Source: Bin5 sp965232575
GTDB taxonomy: Bacteria; Chloroflexota; Anaerolineae; Caldilineales; Caldilineaceae
Assembly: GCA_965232575.1 (NCBI GenBank)
Contig: CBDDPZ010000007.1
Coordinates: 1 to 64,000, forward strand
Reading direction: 5' to 3'
DNA: 64,000 nt
The position numbers and the translations under genes were made by a program. The stretch's first letter is position 1; the number at the start of each line of letters is the position of its first letter. This document shows, in pieces, positions 48,409-57,455 of this stretch. The notes under the pieces were generated by a model that saw only the letters and a program-made list of their open reading frames with translations, made no database searches and was not told the origin of the DNA.

Positions 48409-49560
48409 TTAAGGTTTCAGGATGACCTTGGTGTACCCGTCGATGCGCTGGTCAAACTTGTGATAGGCGTCGGCGGCGTCGTCCAGCGGCACCTCGTGGG
48501 ACACAACGAAGCTGGGAGTGGCCTTGCCGGATATGATGAGGTCGCGCAAGTAGGCGTTGTACTGCTTCACGTTGCATTGACCCGTCCCCAGCTTCAGACC
48601 CTTCTCAAAGAGCTTCCCGAAGTTGATGGACAGAGAGCCCCTCTTGGCGCCCTCGTCCACTCCACCGGGGTCCGATGGCACATACAGGCCCGGAATGCCC
48701 ATGATCCCCGTGGGATTGATCAGGTCGATCATCTGATTCAGGACCACGTTGGGAATCTCGGTCTGCTCGCCTCCGGCGGCGGACGATCCTTGCGCAGCGG
48801 CCTGATAGCCCACGGCGTCGACCGTCTTGTCCACACCGTCGCCCCCGCGCATGTCCCTGATCTGCTCCACCGGATCGCCGTCATCGAAATTGATGGGAAT
48901 ACCGCCAATCTCGCTGGCCTTGTCCAGCCGCTCCTGCACGTGATCGATGGTATAGACCTCCGCCGCTCCTCTGATGATGCAGCTATAGGTGGCCATCAGA
49001 CCGACCGGTCCCGCGCCCCACACGGCGACGCTCTCGCCGGGACTCACGTCGGCAAGCTCAGTGCCGTGATAACCCGTGGGGAATATGTCCGCCAGAAGAG
49101 AGAAATCCCACTCGAACGCATCCCCGGCCGGAAGAGGCAGACAGTTGAAGTCCGCGTGAGGCACCTGAATGTACTCGGCTTGCCCGCCGCGCCATGGTCC
49201 CATTGCCACGTATCCATAGGCGCCGCCGGCAAATCCAGGGTTAACCGTGAGGCAGAAACCCGTAAACCCCCGCTGGCAGTTCTTGCAGAAGCCGCAGCCG
49301 ACGTTGAACGGCATCACGACCCTGTCGCCTACGGACAATGTTTTCACAGCGGACCCGACATCTTCGATTACACCCATGTTCTCGTGTCCGAAGACTATGC
49401 CCGGTTCGGCCGCAGTCCGACCCTCGTACATGTGCAGGTCGGAGCCGCAGATGCAACTCGAAGTAATCTTGACGATTACGTCATTCGGATGCACTATCTC
49501 GGGATCGGGAACTTCCTCTACGGCAACGCTAAACGGACCCTGGTACACGACGGCTCTCAT
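48409..49560 (-). CDS. Zinc-dependent alcohol dehydrogenase (glutathione-independent formaldehyde-dehydrogenase type)
   Basis: 383 residues of the MDR superfamily. Catalytic zinc ligands lie in SSCICGSDLHMYEGR and GHENMG. The structural zinc site is CGFCKNCQRGFTGFC. The NAD motif is VAVWGAGPVGLMATY. The insert around GGEQTEIPNVVLNQMIDLIN is typical of formaldehyde-dismutase-like enzymes. It oxidises an alcohol or aldehyde hydrate with bound NAD. ATG 49560 is preceded by AAGGAGGAGGTCATC. First gene of the minus-strand cluster running to 43099. Confidence 0.9.
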   Translation of the reverse strand: MRAVVYQGPFSVAVEEVPDPEIVHPNDVIVKITSSCICGSDLHMYEGRTAAEPGIVFGHENMGVIEDVGSAVKTLSVGDRVVMPFNVGCGFCKNCQRGFTGFCLTVNPGFAGGAYGYVAMGPWRGGQAEYIQVPHADFNCLPLPAGDAFEWDFSLLADIFPTGYHGTELADVSPGESVAVWGAGPVGLMATYSCIIRGAAEVYTIDHVQERLDKASEIGGIPINFDDGDPVEQIRDMRGGDGVDKTVDAVGYQAAAQGSSAAGGEQTEIPNVVLNQMIDLINPTGIMGIPGLYVPSDPGGVDEGAKRGSLSINFGKLFEKGLKLGTGQCNVKQYNAYLRDLIISGKATPSFVVSHEVPLDDAADAYHKFDQRIDGYTKVILKP

Positions 49561-49599
49561 GATGACCTCCTCCTTGCCCTCTTGGACTGCTAAACCTAA

Positions 49600-49942
49600 G
49601 TGGTCAATCTCTTCAATAGCCGAGTGTATCAGGCTAGGGCAGCTTTGTCAAAACCCGATTCCAGCGAAGGAGTAGGGTTTAGAGGTCTGGTGAAAGCGTG
49701 TGATGTCTGGACTATCCCTCAGGATAAAGACAATCCGCATCCTGCACACTTTCCTTTAGAGTTCGCCCAGCGGGTAATCGGTTCTACGACCGCACAGATT
49801 GTACTTGCTCCGTTTATCGGCTCAGGGACAACAGGAAAGGCGGCAGAATTGGAACGGCGGCAGTGGATGGGATGGATATATCGAAGGACTACTGCACCCT
49901 TGCCCGTGATCGCATCGACAAGGTGAGGAGGATGATCCGGTG
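49600..49942 (+). pseudogene. DNA methyltransferase C-terminal fragment (DpnA-like), frameshifted
   Basis: The frame contains NPHPAHFPLEFAQRVIG and LAPFIGSGTTGKAAELERRQ, the SAM-binding motif of amino-methyltransferases (FxGSGTT). It then shifts frame near 49868, continuing as MDISKDYCTLARDRIDKVRR and ending at a TGA at 49940-49942. The N-terminal catalytic half (NPPY-type motif) is absent. Homology starts near 49670. Its stop overlaps the GTG of the restriction gene. Confidence 0.75.
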
Positions 49943-50644
49943 ACACAGTTTCCATCCAGACCGCCTCGCACGCGCAAAGAACTGTTTGAACGAGTCCGGG
50001 CCGTGATAGCACACGGCCCGTATGTTATGCCGGAGGAATCACGTTACAACGGCCCAGGCGCGCCCGGCGTGTTCCTGGAAGATTCGCTGGGGGCAACAGC
50101 AGGCGGGCACGATATACCCGATGCCGTAGGATGGGAACTGAAGTGGCATTCCGACCGCACAAGCCTTGTTACCCTGTTCCACAAGAGCCCGGACGGGCCA
50201 GAAGCCATTCTGCGCTACATGGTGCGCCAATACGGGCGCCAGGACGTCCAGGGGCCAGCTCCGACATACCATCCGGGGGCGTTCTGACCGCTTCAGAGTC
50301 GATACAACAACGGGGCAGGTGGTTGTCCGGCCACTGAAGGGGAACGGGCCGGTGCCTTATTGGAGCCACGATAACCTGATAGCGGCGGCGGGGGCGAAAC
50401 TGAGGAGGCTTCTGTTGGTCAAAGGGGAGCGCAGCAAGCGAAGCGTCCGCGTGGATGAAGCGGACGCTTACGAGACGTTTCACCTGGCTGATTCATCTAC
50501 GAACTGATGCGGGGTTCAATCGCCCTGGACTTCGATTGCAGGGAAACAAAGCCGGGGAGCGACGGCCTGCGGGATCATGGCACTAAGTTTCGCATCACCC
50601 CTACCATGATATGCAGGCTATATCTCAAGAAAGAACGCCTTTAG
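49940..50644 (+). pseudogene. MvaI/BcnI-type restriction endonuclease, two frameshifts
   Basis: Three frames join into one protein: GVFLEDSLGATAGGHDIPDAVGWELKW..LVTLFHKSPDG, then (shift near 50250) LRHTIRGRSDRFRVDTTTGQ and YWSHDNLIAAAGAKLRRLLL, then (shift near 50500) IYELMRGSIALDFDCRETK and RDHGTKFRITPTMICRLYLK. The E-x-K core (WELKW) and the RDHGTKFRI end are marks of the MvaI/BcnI family (CCNGG-type cutters). GTGA overlap with the methyltransferase shows the old operon order. Broken, so no active restriction is expected. Confidence 0.75.
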
Positions 50645-50793
50645 TGGTGTCAAGTATATAATTCTCCTTCCTTTACACAAATCTCGGCCTCGTAAAAGAC
50701 CGTCCTACAACCAGCCTTCATCAAAACCAGGTCACACCGCCCTGCCTACGCAATACGCAACGCAGTCAATCGCGGCGTCCCTATTCGCCGTTC

Positions 50794-51591
50794 CTAGTAA
50801 CCAGGCGGCGGATCAACCGGCCCGTCAAACTGCATCGACGTGAAGACCCCGCCCTGTGGGTCCCCGATAACCGCGAATCGACCGACCGTGCCCGTATGGG
50901 TCGGCGGAACATGAATAACGCCGCCCAGCTCCTTCGCCTTGGCCGCCGTCGCCTCGATGTCCTCCGACATGAAGTAGGGCGCCCAATTGGGCGGAACGTC
51001 CCCCCAGGAATCGTCCATCTTCAGCATCCCGGCCTGCATCCGCTCGCCCAACTTGAAGAGGTGGTAACCGTTCGGGTCGCTGTCATGGCCCCAGCCGAAA
51101 ACCGTCCCGTAAAAACTGCGCGCGGCGTCGACATCCTTCGTCTGCAGTTCATTCCAGACAAGCGCGTTGGGCATATTGACCAGTTGCGCACCGATACGCT
51201 CTTTCGGCTGCCAGAGACCGACCATTGCCCCCGTCGGGTCCTGGATGACTATCATTCGTCCTGCTTCCATGACATCCATTGCCGACATGGCCACCGTGCC
51301 ACCGGCTTCAACCGCCTTGGCGGCCACCGCATCGACATCGTCGTGCTTGATGTAGGATGACCAGACCGGCGGAACGCCCTGCTCCATCATTTCGGGCGGC
51401 AAGGTGCTCATGCCAGCCACATCATAGCCGCTAATCCGGCACATCGAATAGTGGCTGCCCATCGGTGTTGGGACATCATAGTACTCCCAACCGAATAGAC
51501 CGCCGTAAAACTCCTTGGCCGCGGCGGGGTTGGTTGTTGCGAGATCCACCCAACAGAACATATTGTCCGGATAACTGCGTACTACCTGCAT
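50794..51591 (-). CDS. Two-domain VOC (glyoxalase/dioxygenase-fold) protein
   Basis: 265 residues of two tandem VOC units. Unit 1 is FCWVDLATTNPAAAKEFYGG ... MIVIQDPTGAMVGLWQP. Unit 2 is LVWNELQTKDVDAARSFYGT ... FAVIGDPQGGVFTSMQF. The pattern matches the YraH/'27 kDa antigen Cfp30B' type of hydroxylase-like VOC proteins, with no defined reaction. ATG 51591 follows AAAGGAGAC; the longer frame to 51666 has no such site. Stands alone on the minus strand. Confidence 0.85.
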   Translation of the reverse strand: MQVVRSYPDNMFCWVDLATTNPAAAKEFYGGLFGWEYYDVPTPMGSHYSMCRISGYDVAGMSTLPPEMMEQGVPPVWSSYIKHDDVDAVAAKAVEAGGTVAMSAMDVMEAGRMIVIQDPTGAMVGLWQPKERIGAQLVNMPNALVWNELQTKDVDAARSFYGTVFGWGHDSDPNGYHLFKLGERMQAGMLKMDDSWGDVPPNWAPYFMSEDIEATAAKAKELGGVIHVPPTHTGTVGRFAVIGDPQGGVFTSMQFDGPVDPPPGY

Positions 51592-51937
51592 GAGGTTGTC
51601 TCCTTTTGACAGAAATTCGGGGAATCCATTCACACACCTCAATTGAATGTCTGTGCACTCAGACAACTGTCAGGATAGCGTAATAGATCATATGTGCCAA
51701 TCCGCCGGTGGTTCAATCGCGAGACTATCGGCCTATCTCCTTCTCACTTTGCGGTTTCAGCCAAAATGAAGAGCCGACCGGGGAAAGTCGGTCGGCTCAG
51801 TCGGTTAGCAGTTCGGGTCTTCACAAGCCGAACTCGTACGGGACGGCACAATCAAGAAGATTCGACGTGAGCCGACACCACAGTTGCGGGTCCTTGGCGA
51901 ACGTCAAAACAGATCGATCCCCAACAGGCGGGAATGC
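51592..51937. other. Intergenic stretch between the VOC and catalase genes
   Basis: Holds the catalase terminator at 51771-51798 and the upstream region of the VOC gene. Nothing else recognised. Confidence 0.5.
51771..51798 (-). terminator. Intrinsic terminator downstream of catalase
   Basis: A 9-bp stem GAGCCGACC / GGTCGGCTC followed, on the minus strand, by TTCATTTTGG. It is 139 bp beyond the catalase stop. Confidence 0.6.
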
Positions 51938-53503
51938 TCAGTCCGCGGCCTTCGCCAAGGCAGGTTCCGGCGAGACCCGGGGGCCGGCATACCCTTCTTC
52001 GCTCGTCTTTTCGATCAGTTCGGTTAGCGTAAGATCCGCCAGCGCGGCGACCTGTTCTGAAACATGGGTGAGGTTCAGGAGTTTGGCCACGCCGCAGGCG
52101 TAGGCCGGATCGGCCTTGTAGAAATGGACAAGCTGGCGAATCTTGATGCGTTCCGGCACGCCTTCCATTGCTTCGGCGATGTTGCTGAACAACTGCTCTT
52201 GCTGGTCGCTGCTCATCAGGCGAAACAGATTGCCGGGCTGCGTATAGTCGTCGTTGCCGACGCGGTGGTTGTAGCGGTCAGCGTCGCCGGACACCTTGAG
52301 CGGCGGCTCGAGGTGACGGGAATCTTCGACTGCTCCCCCCATGCTGTTCGGTTCATAGTTGACCGCGCCGCCGAAGTTGCCGTCAAAACGCAGGTTGCCG
52401 TCGCGATGATAGTTGTGAACAGGGCACTGAGGTTTGTTGGCAGGAAGAGCGGCATAGTTGACCCCGATGCGGTAGCGGTGGGCATCGGCATACGACATAA
52501 TACGCGCCTGGAGCATCTTGTCCGGCGAGAAGCTGATGCCAGGCACGATGTTGGAAGGCTCAAACGCGGCCTGCTCAATGTCGGCAAAATAGTTTTCGGG
52601 GTTCCGGTTGAGTTCCATGATGCCGACTTCGATCAACGGGTAGTCACCATGGGGCCAGACTTTGGTCAGGTCGAAAGGGTTGATGTGGTAGGTTTCCGCA
52701 TCCTCTTCGGGCATGACCTGAACACAGACGCGCCATTTTGGATAGTCGCCCCTTCCGATGGCGTCAAAAAGATCGCGCTGCGAGCTTTCCCGATCCTGCC
52801 CGACAATATCCGCAGCCTGGGCATTGCTCCATGTCTTGATGCCCTGCATGGTCTTGAAATGAAACTTGATCCAGAACCGCTCATTGTCGTCATTGATGAA
52901 GCTGTAGGTGTGGCTGCTGTAACCGTTGACAAAGCGATAGCCCTGCGGCAGGCCGCGATCGCTCATGAGAATGGTGACCTGATGCAGGCTCTCGGGCGAG
53001 AGAGACCAGAAATCCCACATCGCTGTGCTGGAGCGCATATTGGTCTTGGGGTCGCGCTTCTGCGTATGGATGAAGTCGCCGAACTTGTAGGGATCGCGCA
53101 CGAAAAAGACCGGAGTGTTATTGCCGACCATGTCCCAGTTTCCGTCTTCGGTGTAGAACTTGACAGCGAAACCGCGCACGTCGCGTTCCGCGTCAGCGGC
53201 GCCGCGTTCGCCGGCGACGGTCGAGAAACGCAGCAAACAGTCCGTTTGCTTGCCTATTTCGGAAAATATCCGGGCTTTGGTGTATCGGGTGACATCATTG
53301 GTGACGGTAAAGGTTCCGTAGGCGCCTGAACCCTTGGCATGTACGACTCGTTCCGGGACGCGTTCGCGATTAAAGGTGGCCATCTTCTCCAGCAGTTGAT
53401 AGTCCTGCATCAGAAGCGGGCCGCGGGGGCCGGCAGTCAATGAGTTCTGGTTATCCCCAATTGGCGCCCCGTGAGCCGTTGTCAGTTGTTTGCGTTCAGC
53501 CAT
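51938..53503 (-). CDS. katA: Heme catalase (small-subunit, clade 3 type)
   Basis: Degrades hydrogen peroxide to water and oxygen. 521 residues. The distal His is in RVVHAKGSGAYGTF (His55), the distal Asn in MVGNNTPVFFVRD (~128), and the proximal heme Tyr in ARIMSYADAHRYRIG (~340). GFAVKFYTEDGNWD is also conserved. The length and NADPH-binding-type body fit clade 3. ATG is preceded by GAGGAGGTAATCA. A long imperfect hairpin lies ~80-120 bp upstream of the gene and may be regulatory. Confidence 0.95.
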   Translation of the reverse strand: MAERKQLTTAHGAPIGDNQNSLTAGPRGPLLMQDYQLLEKMATFNRERVPERVVHAKGSGAYGTFTVTNDVTRYTKARIFSEIGKQTDCLLRFSTVAGERGAADAERDVRGFAVKFYTEDGNWDMVGNNTPVFFVRDPYKFGDFIHTQKRDPKTNMRSSTAMWDFWSLSPESLHQVTILMSDRGLPQGYRFVNGYSSHTYSFINDDNERFWIKFHFKTMQGIKTWSNAQAADIVGQDRESSQRDLFDAIGRGDYPKWRVCVQVMPEEDAETYHINPFDLTKVWPHGDYPLIEVGIMELNRNPENYFADIEQAAFEPSNIVPGISFSPDKMLQARIMSYADAHRYRIGVNYAALPANKPQCPVHNYHRDGNLRFDGNFGGAVNYEPNSMGGAVEDSRHLEPPLKVSGDADRYNHRVGNDDYTQPGNLFRLMSSDQQEQLFSNIAEAMEGVPERIKIRQLVHFYKADPAYACGVAKLLNLTHVSEQVAALADLTLTELIEKTSEEGYAGPRVSPEPALAKAAD

Positions 53504-53583
53504 TGATTACCTCCTCTGAATTCTTGACAGTCAAAGTGAACTACCCCCAAACTGCCTGCTGGCGAGAGCGACAGCTACGACAC

Positions 53584-53626
53584 CTTAAGGACATACTCCC
53601 GGTTGTGACCGAGAGTACGCTTTAAG
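53584..53626. promoter_or_regulatory. Imperfect inverted repeat upstream of catalase
   Basis: CTTAAGGACATACTCCCGGT and ACCGAGAGTACGCTTTAAG form a ~19-bp imperfect stem around TGTG. Position (80-123 bp before the catalase ATG) suits an operator or an mRNA leader structure. Confidence 0.4.
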
Positions 53627-53794
53627 GCAAGAGAAAATTTGCGAGTTTCGCGTTTGAACACTTCCCCGTTCGCGTGAGCTATGTTCGATATGGCAGGGTC
53701 TCACCATAATATACAGAAACTCGACGACTTTGTCCATAGCGCCATGTCCTGAACTCAAGGCAGTAGTGGCAAGGATACACCTGAAAACGGGCGA

Positions 53795-54430
53795 TTACCA
53801 AAGGGTGATCACCCGTTCTTCGCCATCTCTGAGTGCCTGCCGATTCCTGCTGAGCGAGATGGTGACGGCCAGATAGGCAACAAGACCAAAGATCACATAC
53901 GGCCAGGGGGTCTGACCAGCAATCGCAAAGACGAGCGCGCACACCAGCGAAGTCACGCTGACGCTGTAAGTGCCGATCGAGGCCATGCGGCTCCACCAGA
54001 TCAGCAGAAGCCCGACCAGGCAGACGACCCCGCCGATTAGCGGCGAAATCGCCAATATGGTGGCCGCAGTCGTGATTCCGCCGGCGCCTCCCTTGAAGCC
54101 CAGATAGAGCGACCAGTTGTGACCGACCACCGCACAGGCGCCCGCGAGCGCCGCCGCCGCAGCCACCGCGATCCCGTCCATATCGGGGAAAAACGCCCCT
54201 GCAACGTAGCGAATCAAAAGTACCGCGGCCGCGCCCTTGAGTGCATCACCCAACAGTGTGGGAATGGCCGCCTTCAGGCCGGCCGCGCGCCACGCGTTTG
54301 TCGCGCCCGTGCGCCCGCTGCCCACTGTGCGGATATCTACACCGTATATGCGGGTGGCCAGCAAGCCGACCGGCACCGACCCGAGCAGGTAGCCGAGCAG
54401 CGCACCGGCAACGATCAGCAGCAATTCCAT
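53795..54430 (-). CDS. PlsY-like glycerol-3-phosphate acyltransferase with altered motifs
   Basis: 211 residues, six or seven hydrophobic segments, clearly of the PlsY fold. PlsY transfers an acyl group from acyl-phosphate to glycerol-3-phosphate in the membrane. The first motif reads GSGRTGATNAWR, where GSGN.GATN is usual. The second reads GHNWSLYLGFKGGAGGITT, where FKGGKG is usual, so the substrate-binding Lys is Ala. It may be a paralogue with other substrate or lost activity; a canonical plsY may lie elsewhere. The start at ATG 54430 lacks a strong ribosome binding site. Confidence 0.8.
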   Translation of the reverse strand: MELLLIVAGALLGYLLGSVPVGLLATRIYGVDIRTVGSGRTGATNAWRAAGLKAAIPTLLGDALKGAAAVLLIRYVAGAFFPDMDGIAVAAAAALAGACAVVGHNWSLYLGFKGGAGGITTAATILAISPLIGGVVCLVGLLLIWWSRMASIGTYSVSVTSLVCALVFAIAGQTPWPYVIFGLVAYLAVTISLSRNRQALRDGEERVITLW

Positions 54431-54528
54431 AGCAGAGGCGCCGTCAATCCTCGCGCCGGGCCGACCGCAGTCCCGGTCCCCCTTCGCCCATTAAACAAAA
54501 TGGTTCTCGTGCCTGTTGCGGGCATACG

Positions 54529-54969
54529 CTAACTGAACTCCGGCTCTTCCTGGGATTGGGCGCCCGGCAGGACCACCGGCGCCTCCGTATCTACGGGCAG
54601 GTCCAGCGGCCCCTCTGCGTTCTCACCCCGCATGTGCAACTCCCCTTCAAGGGTAGCGCCCTCATCCAGCAGGAAGCTGTTCACATGAAGCGCGCCGCGC
54701 ACGTAACAGCCCGCCAGCAGCTCAACGCGGTCAGCGCGTATGACGCCGTCAAAATAGCCCCGAATGCTCACGTTCCGGGCCCGTATTTCGCAGTTGACGC
54801 GGGCAGCTTCCGTCAGAATGACGTTGGCCAGCGTTTCCAGCAGCCCGCTCTCCACCACACCGTCAATGCGAATGCTGCTGTCGCTGCGCAATGCGCCGTT
54901 GTAAGTGGCCCTGGGCCCAATGATGACCTCGATCGCGTCCGGCTGCGGACGTTCGTTTCGTCGAAACAC
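54529..54969 (-). CDS. Bactofilin (polymer-forming cytoskeletal protein)
   Basis: A right-handed beta-helix of short repeats (YNGALRSDSSIRIDGVVESG, ARNVSIRGYFDGVIRADRVE, YVRGALHVNSFLLDEGATLE) flanked by unstructured ends, the hallmark of bactofilins, which polymerise into filaments without nucleotide. A GTG start at 54969 is chosen (VFRRNERPQPD), with AGGGGAT upstream; the longer frame to 55056 begins in low-quality sequence. About 146 residues. It lies 98 bp upstream of the PlsY-like gene on the same strand. Confidence 0.85.
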   Translation of the reverse strand: MFRRNERPQPDAIEVIIGPRATYNGALRSDSSIRIDGVVESGLLETLANVILTEAARVNCEIRARNVSIRGYFDGVIRADRVELLAGCYVRGALHVNSFLLDEGATLEGELHMRGENAEGPLDLPVDTEAPVVLPGAQSQEEPEFS

Positions 54970-55363
54970 CTGATATCCCCTATTGTACGCCGCCAGCTGT
55001 CCCGACGACCGCAAGCAACCGCGACCCAACCGACAAACGGTCTCCCCCGACCTCACCGCGTGAAACAGAAAAGCGCTTGCATCTGCTGTCTGACAGACGA
55101 ACTGGTTGCGGTGGGGTAAGGCCTGAATTTCACGGCGCGTAGTCTAGCACAGGCGCAGGATCCGGGCAACCTCGATTTCCGCTTTTGGGGTGAGGAGACC
55201 CCGTCTGGCAGGGCTCCTGTGACGAACTTCAGGGCAACTGAGCCGGCGCTCCAAAATGGCCTCCAGCCGACATTCCGGGAACCAGGATCGATACATCATA
55301 GTTATTTTGAGTACGGCCTTCTGCAACATACCGGCAAGGGGAAATTGGAAGGAAAGGAGAAAA
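54970..55363. other. Divergent intergenic region between bactofilin and VanZ-like genes
   Basis: No gene seen. TACAAT at about 54981-54986 (minus strand) could be the -10 box of the bactofilin gene. Confidence 0.35.
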
Positions 55364-55774
55364 ATGAAGCGGTATCTGTTCCTGATTCTCTGGACACTTG
55401 GCATCCTCACGCCCATGGCTTGGCTCGTGCAGTTCTCGCCCGCGGCCTACCGGCTCTTCAACACACTGTTCAGTCCCACTTGGATGCATATTTTCATGCA
55501 CAGCCTGCTCTTTGCCGTATTGGGCGGCCTCCTGATGCAGCGTCTGTCCGGCACGCTTGCCAGGCGCGTCGGCCTCACCCTGTCCCTCGTACTCGCCGCC
55601 GCCATCCTCCAGGAGGGCATTCAGCTGCTCAGCAGGCAGAGCGTACTGCACCCGGACAACCTCTTTGACATCGGCGTCGATATGCTCGGGGGCTTGCTCG
55701 GCTTATCGGCGACGCTGACAGTTAGAAAGATAGCGGCTGAACGGGCTGCACGAACGCCGGCGCTGACAAAGTGA
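55364..55774 (+). CDS. VanZ-like membrane protein
   Basis: 136 residues with four predicted helices. The first (LFLILWTLGILTPMAWLV) and the motif ILQEGIQLLS...NLFDIGVDMLGGLLGL are typical of the VanZ-like family, where conserved E-x-x-Q and D-x-x-x-N/D positions lie in helices 3 and 4. The role is unknown outside the teicoplanin-resistance clusters where VanZ was named. ATG 55364 has AAAGGAG 5 nt upstream, so the longer frame from 55256 is rejected. Confidence 0.8.
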   Translation: MKRYLFLILWTLGILTPMAWLVQFSPAAYRLFNTLFSPTWMHIFMHSLLFAVLGGLLMQRLSGTLARRVGLTLSLVLAAAILQEGIQLLSRQSVLHPDNLFDIGVDMLGGLLGLSATLTVRKIAAERAARTPALTK

Positions 55775-56011
55775 AATCTGAGATCGAGAGATGGAGTCCA
55801 AACCTACCGTAGTCAGCACTGGGGATATCAGTGAAAGGCACATATTTGCAATCTGTACCGGTGTATTGCAGTAGCTTCCAATCACTGGCTGCGTCATTCC
55901 GGCAAAAACTGCTATTTGCCCGCAAAACGTGTAGAATGAAACGACCTGCCAACAACCCGGACGTAACCTGAACACCCTCCGGCACTCACCCTCCCCCGGC
56001 GGAGCCTACCC

Positions 56012-56899
56012 ATGACGCTGCAACTTCGCTCTCTCCTCTTTATGCCTGCCGACTCGCCACGCAAGATCTCCAAAGGCGCCGAGCTGCCCGCCGACGCCAT
56101 CATCGCCGACCTCGAGGACGCGGTCGCGTCCAGCCGCAAACAGGAGGCTCGCTCTCTCCTCGTCGAGTCGTTCCGGACATTGTCGCAAGACGGCCCGCTG
56201 CGCTGCATTCGCATCAACCCGGTCCACAGCCCGTGCTGGCCCGATGATCTGCTCCAGACCTTCGCCGCGGCGCCCCAAGTCTACGTGATCCCGAAAGTCG
56301 AGTCCGCCGCCGACCTGCAACGCGTCGACGAACGGCTGACACTACTGGAACGCGCGGCAGAATTGCCCGTCGGAACTGTGCGGCTGCTGCCTATCGTGGA
56401 GAGTGCTGCAGGCGTGGTGAATCTGCCCGAAATCGCCCGCGCGGATCCCAGGGTCGTGGCACTGGCCTTCGGCGCCGAGGATTTTGCCGGCGATATCGGC
56501 GCCCAGCGCTCGCGCGAAGGGTGGGAGGTCTTCTACGCCCGCAGCTCAGTCGTGACCGCGGCGGCCGCCTTCGGTCTGCAGGCAATCGACACCGTCTATA
56601 CCGACCTGGCCGACGCCTCCGGTCTGGCTGAGGAATGTGAGACTGTTCAGAAAATGGGCTTCCGCGGCAAACTGGCAATCCATCCTCGCCAGGTAGAGGT
56701 CATCAACCGCGCCTTTACTCCGGACCTCTCTGAAGTGGCGGCGGCGCGACGGCTCATCGCCGTTTTTGAGGCCCACCAACGGGCCGGGCGCGGCGTCTGC
56801 GTACTCGACGGCAAAATGGTGGATATGCCGATGTATCGCGCCGCGCAGGATCTGTTGGCGAGGGCAGGGAATGGGACGGAAGGGGACCGCCGAAAATGA
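56012..56899 (+). CDS. HpcH/HpaI aldolase family, CitE-like CoA-ester lyase
   Basis: 295 residues, TIM barrel. LRSLLFMPADSPRKISKGAE starts the family. DAIIADLEDAVASSRK carries the acidic pair near the CoA site. RINPV, LLPIVESAAGVVNLPEIA with the metal-binding Glu, FGAEDFAGDIG with the Asp, and GKLAIHPRQVEVIN complete it. Candidates are malyl/citramalyl-CoA or beta-methylmalyl-CoA lyase. A stand-alone CitE-like gene without citrate lyase partners, hence not citrate lyase proper. The reaction is inferred from family only. Confidence 0.88.
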   Translation: MTLQLRSLLFMPADSPRKISKGAELPADAIIADLEDAVASSRKQEARSLLVESFRTLSQDGPLRCIRINPVHSPCWPDDLLQTFAAAPQVYVIPKVESAADLQRVDERLTLLERAAELPVGTVRLLPIVESAAGVVNLPEIARADPRVVALAFGAEDFAGDIGAQRSREGWEVFYARSSVVTAAAAFGLQAIDTVYTDLADASGLAEECETVQKMGFRGKLAIHPRQVEVINRAFTPDLSEVAAARRLIAVFEAHQRAGRGVCVLDGKMVDMPMYRAAQDLLARAGNGTEGDRRK

Positions 56900-56943
56900 A
56901 TTGCAAAGGGGGAGATCTGCTCCCGCTTTTCTATAGTCTTTCT

Positions 56944-57390
56944 CTAGTCGCGCACCGGCCGTAGACCAAGATAGACGACGCGCCCGCCGAGCGTCTGCAA
57001 AATTGTGCGGGCCGGTTTCCACGGAAGGAGCTGATTCAACTCAGAAGGGCTCAACGGCGTATTGTTGTTGGCCAGAAAAACGCGAAAGCAGGCCGCTGTG
57101 AGCGAAAGATGCTCGTTGATGTAGTCCGGATCTTTGGTGCAACGGCTGCGCAGACATTCCCACAGGGCATCTGTACGGTGAACCTCTCCCGTCTCCGGGT
57201 CGATCCAATCCACATCCTCGGTATTTCTATGGTCCTGGAACCTGTCCCGGCATTCCGTGCATAGCTGATCGCGCAGGTATAGGCGGAAATTCCGTCCGCT
57301 CTGCTCCCACCAATTATAGTCGATGTGAAACTTCGTGTTTACGTCCGGTCGGAACCACTTGAGTTTCTGCTTAGGCGCTGCCGCTGTCAT
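56944..57390 (-). CDS. Conserved protein of unknown function, Cys-rich
   Basis: 148 residues, soluble. LRDQLCTECRDRFQDHRN and LWECLRSRCTKD place four Cys that could bind zinc. The C-terminal half (PLSPSELNQLLPWKPARTIL) resembles a small helical module, with a similar phrase MSPEELLPELDLQ in the larger gene upstream. It follows that gene by 65 bp on the same strand, so the two likely form an operon and act together. No family recognised. Confidence 0.7.
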   Translation of the reverse strand: MTAAAPKQKLKWFRPDVNTKFHIDYNWWEQSGRNFRLYLRDQLCTECRDRFQDHRNTEDVDWIDPETGEVHRTDALWECLRSRCTKDPDYINEHLSLTAACFRVFLANNNTPLSPSELNQLLPWKPARTILQTLGGRVVYLGLRPVRD

Positions 57391-57455
57391 CTCCTTTGTA
57401 TCCCTCCTCGATGATCAAGAGCCGGTGAAAAGCGCGCAATTCCGGCTCCGCCTCC

